Part shown: positions 58,811 through 64,000 of the stretch, in pieces
How the letters are laid out: each line of letters starts with the position of its first letter
Numbering within the stretch: position 1 is the first letter of the stretch
Assembly (NCBI GenBank): GCA_003725745.1
Contig: RHDP01000001.1
Coordinates: 2,447,501 to 2,511,500 of the forward strand
Source of the DNA: Streptomyces sp. I6
GTDB lineage: Bacteria > Actinomycetota > Actinomycetes > Streptomycetales > Streptomycetaceae
Direction of reading: 5' to 3'
Length of the DNA stretch: 64,000 bases
Notes under the pieces: model-generated
Databases searched by the model: none
The model's input: only the letters and a program-made list of their open reading frames with translations
Told to the model about the DNA's origin: nothing
Made by a program: the position numbers and the translations under genes

Positions 58811-58918
58811 CCCCGCCCCCGTACCAGTACCGGTACCCGTCCCCGTACCAGTACCGGTACCCGTCCCCGTACCAGTACCGGTACCCGTCCCCGCCCCCGT
58901 ACCAGTACCGGTACCCGG
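58811..58918. repeat. Tandem 24-bp array in the gap between two exported-protein genes
   Basis: About four copies of a unit containing CCGTACCAGTACCGGTACCC, one with a 6-bp insertion. The rest of 58577-59064 has no supported gene, though the downstream frame stays open across the repeats. Confidence 0.9.
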
Positions 58919-59064
58919 GCGGCGGGACACGGCGGGCGAACCGCCCGGTGACCCGGCACCGGCCTCCCGCGTCCACCGGGGAAGCCCCCGGAGCCACCAC
59001 CCACGCCGGGCTTCCGGGCGTCCCCGGAAGCCCGGGCGGGTGGTCGGGATGCGGGGTGCGCCGC

Positions 59065-60110
59065 TCACGTCCGGTCTCCCGCCTGCGCCACGGGGCGTTC
59101 TGGTCCGCCAGGGCGGTCGGGTCCGCCGGGCCCCTCGGGGGACCGTTCGCGGCCGCGCCACAGCGCGAGGGCGCCCGCCGCCGCCCCGAGTGCCAGGACC
59201 GCTCCCGTCGCCGCGGCCCACGGCACGTACCGGGCAGAGGCCGTCGCCTCGGCCGGCTCGGCGCCGGGAGCCGTGACACGGAGGGTGATGTCGACGGAGT
59301 CGAGGACCGGCGGATCAGGCCACGGTTCGGACAGTTCGAGGCTCCGGCCGGGGTCCAGCTCGACGGGCAGGGCGCGGGCGGGGCGCCGCAGCAGTGCGCC
59401 GGTGACCCCGTCGGCGCGTACCGCCAGGCGGGGCTCCAGCACGATGTTGCCCCGGTTGACGAGGGTGTAGCGGATGCTGCGGCCCTCGACCCGGAGGTCC
59501 TCCACGGTGAGCGCGCCCAGCTCTGCGCCGGTGACGCGTACATGGACCCGTACAGCCGCCTCACGCCCCCGGCCGACACCACGACCCGCGCCGGCCGGTC
59601 GCCGGGGGGAGCGGAGGCCGGGACCGTGACGGCGAAGGGGACGTCGGCCCGGGTGCGCGCGGGGACGGTCACCCGGTCCTCGGCGAAGACCAGCCAGGCC
59701 GCGCCGGTGGCCCGCAGCCGGACCGTCAGCGGTTCGGCCCCCGGGTTGGTCACGGAGACGCCGTCCTCCATGACCGTGCCCGGCCGGCCTTCCAGGTAGA
59801 CGTGCCCTCTGCCGCCGGTCACGGGCTCGGCGCTCCAGTCCTGTCCGGCCGCCGCAGCCGCTGCCGGGACGGCGGCGGGCACGGCGGCGGGCACGGCGGT
59901 CGCGACAGGAACGGCAGGCACCGCGGTCGCGACAGGCACGAAAGGCACGGCGGATACGGCGGATACGGCGGATACGGCAGGAACGGCAGGCACCGCGATC
60001 ACGGCGGTCGCGGCGGTCGCGGCGGGTACCGCCGTGATCGCGAGGGGCATGACGGGCCAGAGCAAGGTCAGCAGGGCGCCGGCGGCGGCGGGTCGGGCAC
60101 GGCGCGGCAC
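59065..60110 (-). CDS. Exported WxL/DUF916-like surface protein, frameshifted in this sequence
   Basis: GTG 60110 starts 2 bp after the LPXTG gene stop. A signal helix (AAAGALLTLLWPVMPLAITA) and an Ala/Val-rich segment precede a beta domain (GRGHVYLEGRPGTVMEDGVS, TVPARTRADVPFAVTVPASA). A break at the C run 59566-59570 is repaired by one base, giving REAAVRVHVRVTGAELGAL then IRYTLVNRGNIVLEPRLAV and a final helix (WAAATGAVLALGAAAGALAL). Restored length 348 aa. The fold resembles the DUF916 peptidoglycan-binding partners of surface proteins; this is inference. It is the middle gene of the operon. Confidence 0.75.
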
Positions 60111-60112
60111 GG

Positions 60113-60889
60113 TCAGCCCGCGGACCGCGGTCCGCGCCGGGTCAGCCACAGCACCCCGGCGGCTCCGGTCAGGAGCACCGCACCCCCGAGCGTGCCCAGC
60201 GCGGGCGCGGAGTCGAGCGGACCGGTCTTCGGCAGCTCGCCGGCTCCGGAGCCGGACCCTCCCGATCCGCTGGAGCCTGACCCTCCGGATCCGCCGGACC
60301 CGGAGCCGGACCCGGTCGTCCCGGACGCGGACCCGGTCGCCCCGGAGCCGGACCCGCCGGACGGCTGTCCGCCGCCGGAGCCCTGGACGTCCAGTTCGAG
60401 CGAGGGCTTCGGGTCGTTCCCGGGAGTGCACGTGGTCGTCGTCCCGAGTGCCTTGATGGTGAGCACCCCGGCGGTGAAGGTGACCTTGCCGCTCTTCGCG
60501 GGGGTGTACGTCCCGGTCAGGTCGTTGATCTTGATGGGGGTGTCGGGCGGGATCGCCTCGGCGTTCGGCGGACCCGAGACCGGGACCGTGCCCGTCTCCG
60601 CGCCACCGAGTTCGATGACCGCGCTCGGGTTCATCGCTCCCTTGCCGAGTTCGACGGGGCTGGACGAGACGCCCTTGCCGAACGACATCGTGAGCTCGTA
60701 GCCGCCGCCGCTCTTCACGGCCTTGATGTCGATGGGAGACACCGCGGCCTTGGGGCCGATGGGCGTCTGGCACCGGTAGTCGACGTCCACGACGGCCGCA
60801 CCGGCGGTCGGTGCGGCCGTCAGCACCACCGAGCCCGCCAGCGCCGCCACCGCCGCCAGCGTGAGAGCTGTCCGCTTCTGGTACGACAT
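60113..60889 (-). CDS. LPXTG-anchored surface protein
   Basis: A 258-aa secreted protein with a sortase signal. The signal peptide is MSYQKRTALTLAAVAALAGS through about residue 32. A beta-rich N-terminal domain follows (VDVDYRCQTPIGPKAAVSPI, GTYTPAKSGKVTFTAGVLTI), then a Gly/Ser-rich linker, LPKTG at 219-223, a hydrophobic helix and an RR tail. The first conserved segment resembles Streptomyces LPXTG proteins whose role is unknown. It begins a three-gene operon. A covalent wall linkage is inferred from the motif. Confidence 0.88.
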   Translation of the reverse strand: MSYQKRTALTLAAVAALAGSVVLTAAPTAGAAVVDVDYRCQTPIGPKAAVSPIDIKAVKSGGGYELTMSFGKGVSSSPVELGKGAMNPSAVIELGGAETGTVPVSGPPNAEAIPPDTPIKINDLTGTYTPAKSGKVTFTAGVLTIKALGTTTTCTPGNDPKPSLELDVQGSGGGQPSGGSGSGATGSASGTTGSGSGSGGSGGSGSSGSGGSGSGAGELPKTGPLDSAPALGTLGGAVLLTGAAGVLWLTRRGPRSAG

Positions 60890-60987
60890 CGAGTTCCCCT
60901 CATGCCGGTAGTCGCCGCAGCACCAACTGACGACACATCAGATCGGTCGCTCAAGGTACGCCCCGGCACGTGCGGAGGGAAGACGAA

Positions 60988-61010
60988 GAGCACGGCGGAT
61001 CGCCGTGCTC
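60988..61010 (-). terminator. Hairpin after the anti-sigma gene
   Basis: GAGCACGGCG-GAT-CGCCGTGCTC is a perfect 10-bp stem 36 nt past the stop of the ATP-binding gene. Confidence 0.75.
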
Positions 61011-61045
61011 CACAACAGCTTCGACACCCCGGGGCCGGAGCCCTG

Positions 61046-61551
61046 CTAGGAGGGCGCCGCGAGTTCCGCCCACACCGTCTTGCCCGTCATCCCCGGCGTC
61101 CTGACGACCCCCCAGTCCAGGCACAGGCGCTGGACGATGAACATGCCGTGGCCACCGGGCCGGCCGGCCCGGTGCGGGGTGCGGGGCGCGGGCTGGCCGG
61201 CGCCGAGATCGGTGACCTCCAGCCGGAGCACCTTGGCGTCACTGGAGACCCGCAGCCGGTCCGGGCCTTCCGCGTGCAGGCAGGCGTTGGTGACCAGCTC
61301 CGAGACGACGAGGAGGACGTCCTCGGCGGCGGCGCGCCGGTCGGCGTTGGCGGCGGGCAGCCAGCCCCAGTCGTACAGGGCCTGCCGGGTGAAGTCGCGA
61401 GCGAGCGGGACGATGCCGCTGGCGTTTCCGAGCGCCAGGGTGCGCACCCGGCCGTCGGGCAGGACGGCACCGGGTCCGCCGCCGGCCCCGGCGGGGCGCC
61501 GTCCGGCTCGGGGCCGAGGTCGCCCGGCGGATGCTGCCGGGTGGTGCTCAT
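61046..61551 (-). CDS. ATP-binding anti-sigma factor (RsbW/PrsI-like), frameshifted in this sequence
   Basis: A GHKL serine kinase fold of about 168 aa that should bind and inhibit the adjacent sigma factor. The N-terminus MSTTRQHPPGDLGPEPDGA reaches a break in the 61483-61496 region (best site: G run 61493-61496); one added base continues GGGPGAVLPDGRVRTLALGN, ARDFTRQALYDWGWLPAAN, EDVLLVVSELVTNACLHAEG (N-box), RLEVTDLGAG and GRPGGHGMFIVQRLCLDWG (G-box). ATG 61551 has TGAGG upstream. It lies downstream of the STAS gene. Confidence 0.85.
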
Positions 61552-61708
61552 CAGCGCTTCACCTCACCGATTCACCAGTTCGCGTGTGGGTAGATACGGA
61601 GCGTGCGGGGATCCGCACACGTTCTGCGAGGGTCCTGGGGATCCTTGCGGGGGTCTTCTGCCCGGCCGGATCCGGACAACACCCCCCGGTCCGGTCATGC
61701 GGCGGGAG

Positions 61709-62077
61709 TCACTCCGCCAGGGCCGCTTCCACCGTGTCGTGGACGGTGAAGACCGCCTCGGCACCGGTGATCTCGAACACCCGCGCCACGACGGGAAGCA
61801 TTCCGGCCAGATGGACCCCGCCCCCGGCCGCCTCGGCCCTGAGCCGGGCACCGAGCAGCACGTTCAGCCCCGTGGAGTCGCAGAACTCCAGATGTGAGCA
61901 GTCGACCACCAGGCGTGCGCGGCCCTGATCGAGCGCATTCTCGAGTGGCGCACGCAACAATTCGGCGGTGTGGTGATCCAGCTCACCCGCCGGGGTCACC
62001 ACCTCGCTCGGGCCTTCGGTCCTGACCTCGACCCGAAGGCGGCCTCGATTCGCACTGCCGACCGTCCCGCGGTCCAT
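61709..62077 (-). CDS. STAS-domain anti-sigma factor antagonist
   Basis: A 122-aa SpoIIAA/RsbV/BldG-type protein. It binds the anti-sigma kinase in a phosphorylation-dependent way and frees the sigma factor. The phospho-site is the Ser in HLEFCDSTGLNVLLGARLRA; other fold positions are VVTPAGELDHHTAELLRAPL and VFEITGAEAVFTVHDTVEAA. ATG 62077 has GAAGAGGAC upstream. The gene precedes the ATP-binding protein on the minus strand, and the sigma factor is divergent, 239 bp away. Confidence 0.93.
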   Translation of the reverse strand: MDRGTVGSANRGRLRVEVRTEGPSEVVTPAGELDHHTAELLRAPLENALDQGRARLVVDCSHLEFCDSTGLNVLLGARLRAEAAGGGVHLAGMLPVVARVFEITGAEAVFTVHDTVEAALAE

Positions 62078-62185
62078 GCCCGTCCTCTTCGCCGACGACG
62101 TTGACGTCCGCAGAACATTACGCCTTTCGTACGCCGATCGGTAGCCGAACTCCCCCACAAATCGGACATACATGACTTTCAACAC

Positions 62186-62215
62186 TTGCAACGGGCGGCA
62201 AAGAGCGGGTAGGGC
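62186..62215 (+). promoter_or_regulatory. Candidate promoter for the sigma-factor gene
   Basis: TTGCAA (62186-62191) and TAGGGC (62210-62215) are 18 nt apart, 101 nt before the start codon. No clear SigB-type site was found, so autoregulation is open. Confidence 0.4.
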
Positions 62216-62315
62216 TATATGGACACCACCGACACGGCCGGCTTTGGAGGCGCCGCACACCGCAGCACCGCGTATGGGCATCGGCAGCCATATGCCGAGA
62301 ACGATGGAGGAGACC

Positions 62316-63275
62316 ATGTCACCCCGGCTCGACGAAACGCGTACCCCGGACGCGCCGTCGACATGTCAGCACGATCAACTCGATTCCCCCGAGCACACCG
62401 GGCGCCACGCGCCCGACGTGTACGACGAGCACCACCCGCACGCGCAGTACGGGCAGTACGCGCAGTACGAGGATGTCGGCCTCCCGGCGCTCCCGCCGTT
62501 CGACCAGGTCGGCCCCGTGGACGCGCGCGCTCTGTCGAAGACGCTCTTCGCCCGCCTGGAAGCCCTCGAGGAGGGCACGCACGAGTACGCCTACGTGCGC
62601 AACACCCTCGTCGAACTCAACCTCGCACTGGTCAAGTTCGCCGCCTCCCGGTTCCGCTCCCGCAGCGAGCCGATGGAGGACATCGTCCAGGTGGGCACGA
62701 TCGGCCTGATCAAGGCCATCGACCGCTTCGAGCTCAGCCGGGGCGTGGAGTTCCCCACGTTCGCGATGCCGACGATCATCGGCGAGATCAAGCGCTTCTT
62801 CCGCGACACCTCCTGGTCCGTGCGCGTCCCGCGCCGGCTGCAGGAACTGAGGCTGGACCTCGCGAAGGCCGGCGACGAGCTCGCCCAGCAGCTCGACCGC
62901 GCACCCACGATCGGCGAACTCGCCGAGCGCCTCGGCATCACCAGGGACGAGGTCGTCGAGGGCATGGCCGCGAGCAACGCGTACACCGCGAGCTCGCTGG
63001 ACGCGCAGCCCGACGAGGACGAGTCCGAGGGCACGCTGGCGGACCGCATCGGCTACGAGGACCACGGCCTCGAGGGGATCGAGTACATCGAGTCCCTGAA
63101 GCCGCTCATCGCCTCGCTGCCCCCGCGCGACCGCAGGATCCTCTCGCTCCGCTTCGTCGCGGGCATGACCCAGTCCGAGATCGGCGACGAGCTCGGGATC
63201 TCGCAGATGCACGTGTCGCGCCTGCTGACCCGCACGCTGACCAGGCTCAGAAAGGGCCTCACCGTCGAGGAGTGA
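62316..63275 (+). CDS. sigI: SigB/SigF-family alternative RNA polymerase sigma factor (SigI-like)
   Basis: A 319-aa group-3 sigma factor of the SigB/F/G/I subclass with regions 2, 3 and 4 intact: region 2 EDIVQVGTIGLIKAIDRFEL and SRGVEFPTFAMPTIIGEIKR; region 3 QLDRAPTIGELAERLGITRD; region 4 LPPRDRRILSLRFVAGMTQS, EIGDELGISQMHVSRLLTRT. ATG 62316 has GGAGGAGACC at proper spacing. Divergent STAS and anti-sigma genes mark an osmotic or general stress module. The SigI name rests on recalled gene order (S. coelicolor sigI/prsI region); it could equally be another paralog. Confidence 0.9.
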   Translation: MSPRLDETRTPDAPSTCQHDQLDSPEHTGRHAPDVYDEHHPHAQYGQYAQYEDVGLPALPPFDQVGPVDARALSKTLFARLEALEEGTHEYAYVRNTLVELNLALVKFAASRFRSRSEPMEDIVQVGTIGLIKAIDRFELSRGVEFPTFAMPTIIGEIKRFFRDTSWSVRVPRRLQELRLDLAKAGDELAQQLDRAPTIGELAERLGITRDEVVEGMAASNAYTASSLDAQPDEDESEGTLADRIGYEDHGLEGIEYIESLKPLIASLPPRDRRILSLRFVAGMTQSEIGDELGISQMHVSRLLTRTLTRLRKGLTVEE

Positions 63276-63300
63276 ACTCCCCTCCGCAGCACACCGCCTG

Positions 63301-63331
63301 AAGGGTCCATTCCGTCAAGGGATGGACCCTT
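63301..63331 (+). terminator. Terminator hairpin after the sigma-factor gene
   Basis: AAGGGTCCAT (63301-63310) pairs with ATGGACCCTT (63322-63331), 10 bp, beginning 25 nt past the stop. Confidence 0.75.
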
Positions 63332-63398
63332 CCGCCGTATTGACGGTGGGGTCCGGTATGGGCCACATTGAGCCGGGGGTTCAGGGGGTGGTGGGGCC

Positions 63399-64000
63399 GT
63401 GGGGGAGGCGCTGGAAGCGCGGATGCGCGACCGCATCGGCAGGGAGTGCCTCTACCTGCCGTCGTGCCGGCTCGGGCTGTACGTGGCGCTGCGCCACTGG
63501 TGCAGACCCGGCGGGCGGGTGCTGATGTCGCCCGTCAACGACGACGTGATCTTCTTCGTGGTGCTGGCGGCGGGCCTCCGCCCGGTGCAGGCACCCCTCG
63601 ACCCGCGTGACGGCTCGATCGACGAGTCCGCCGTCCCCGAGGAGACCTGGCGGACCCTGGACGCGGTCATCACGACCAATCTGTACGGCAACCCCGACCC
63701 CGCACCCGGCCTGCGCGCCCGCTGCGACGCGCTGGGCATCCCGCTCCTTGAGGACGCGGCGCACGCGATCGGGTCGAGCGTCGGCGGACGGCCCGTGGGC
63801 TCGTACGGGGAGGCGTCCGTCTTCAGCCTCTCCAAGCACACCGCCGCCAAGACCGGGGGCTTCCTGGCGGTCGCCGACCCGGCCCTCCGGGAGGCACTCC
63901 GGGAGGCCCGCGACCACCTCCTCGCCCCTTCCCGGCTGTCCGCCGAGTTCGCCTACGCCCTGCGGCCGTACGCGGAGGCCTCGGTGCGCGGGCTGCGCCT
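63399..64000 (+). CDS. DegT/DnrJ/EryC1/StrS-family aminotransferase (3' end outside window)
   Basis: The first about 200 residues of a PLP-dependent sugar or secondary-metabolite aminotransferase. GTG 63399 begins VGEALEARMRDRIGRECLYL. Visible motifs are VLMSPVNDDVIFFVVLAAG, ITTNLYGNPDP, IPLLEDAAHAIGSSVGGRPV (family PLP-ring region) and the Schiff-base lysine in ASVFSLSKHTAAKTGGFLAV. The frame is open to the window end. Substrate is unknown; envelope or secondary-metabolite sugar modification is the usual job. Confidence 0.88.
   Translation, partial: MGEALEARMRDRIGRECLYLPSCRLGLYVALRHWCRPGGRVLMSPVNDDVIFFVVLAAGLRPVQAPLDPRDGSIDESAVPEETWRTLDAVITTNLYGNPDPAPGLRARCDALGIPLLEDAAHAIGSSVGGRPVGSYGEASVFSLSKHTAAKTGGFLAVADPALREALREARDHLLAPSRLSAEFAYALRPYAEASVRGLR

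Noticed and set aside
58577-59221. Coding extension across the GTACCAGTACCGG repeats
   Set aside because: It would give a Gly-Thr repeat tract before the signal helix of the exported protein; a start after it is more plausible.

Overview
The window is chromosomal DNA of a Streptomyces or a very close relative. It is very GC-rich with strong third-position G/C bias, many GTG/TTG starts, and it carries WhiB, F420 biosynthesis genes, several LytR-CpsA-Psr (LCP) proteins, DUF397/XRE regulators and a SigB-type sigma module. From memory, gene order resembles the S. coelicolor chromosome around ahcY to whiB to fbiA/fbiB to the LCP genes to purK/purE to sigI. That synteny is recall, not a search.

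Layout. 1-3000: a SpoIIM-like membrane protein (cut by the window edge), an RDD protein and a conserved hypothetical. 3000-11650: a minus-strand block for sugar-nucleotide and one-carbon metabolism (ahcY, CDF transporter, manA, SIS protein, Trm112-like protein, phosphomannomutase, DUF3499). 12000-18400: a metallopeptidase-like protein, a DUF5719 protein and a giant membrane glycosyltransferase. 19100-24500: whiB, a cysteine dioxygenase preceded by a polycysteine leader ORF, fbiA-fbiB and a DNA glycosylase. 25000-39600: a cell-envelope region with a mannose-1-phosphate guanylyltransferase-type enzyme, a peptidoglycan amidase, a TIGR03089 protein, five LCP ligases, a GT2 glycosyltransferase and a thioesterase. 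39700-41500: a DUF397/XRE/ATPase regulatory triad. 42000-45200: accessory DNA with a YHYH lipoprotein, a lower-GC secreted aerolysin-type (ETX/MTX2-like) protein and a relic of an acyl-CoA dehydrogenase 3' end. 45200-52700: acyl-CoA dehydrogenase, UDP-glucose dehydrogenase, a VOC/CGNR divergent pair, and the purK-purE-dipeptidase operon with gtrA. 52800-57200: a two-component system and a POT peptide transporter. 57200-60900: a three-gene operon for an LPXTG surface protein and two exported partners. 61000-64000: anti-sigma factor, STAS antagonist, SigB-type sigma factor and the start of a DegT aminotransferase.

Two sequence-wide patterns affect reading. First, twelve genes are each broken by one (in one case two) apparent single-base losses in short G/C runs, and restoring one base gives full-length proteins every time. 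This looks like systematic sequencing error. I annotate these as single CDSs and state the position. Second, many intergenic gaps hold their own short tandem repeats of 7-56 bp, and several genes have their 3' ends duplicated just past the stop.

The most interesting leads are the polycysteine leader ORF before cysteine dioxygenase, the secreted pore-forming-toxin-like protein, the palindromic operator between the VOC and CGNR genes, and the regulated-looking leader of the peptide transporter.
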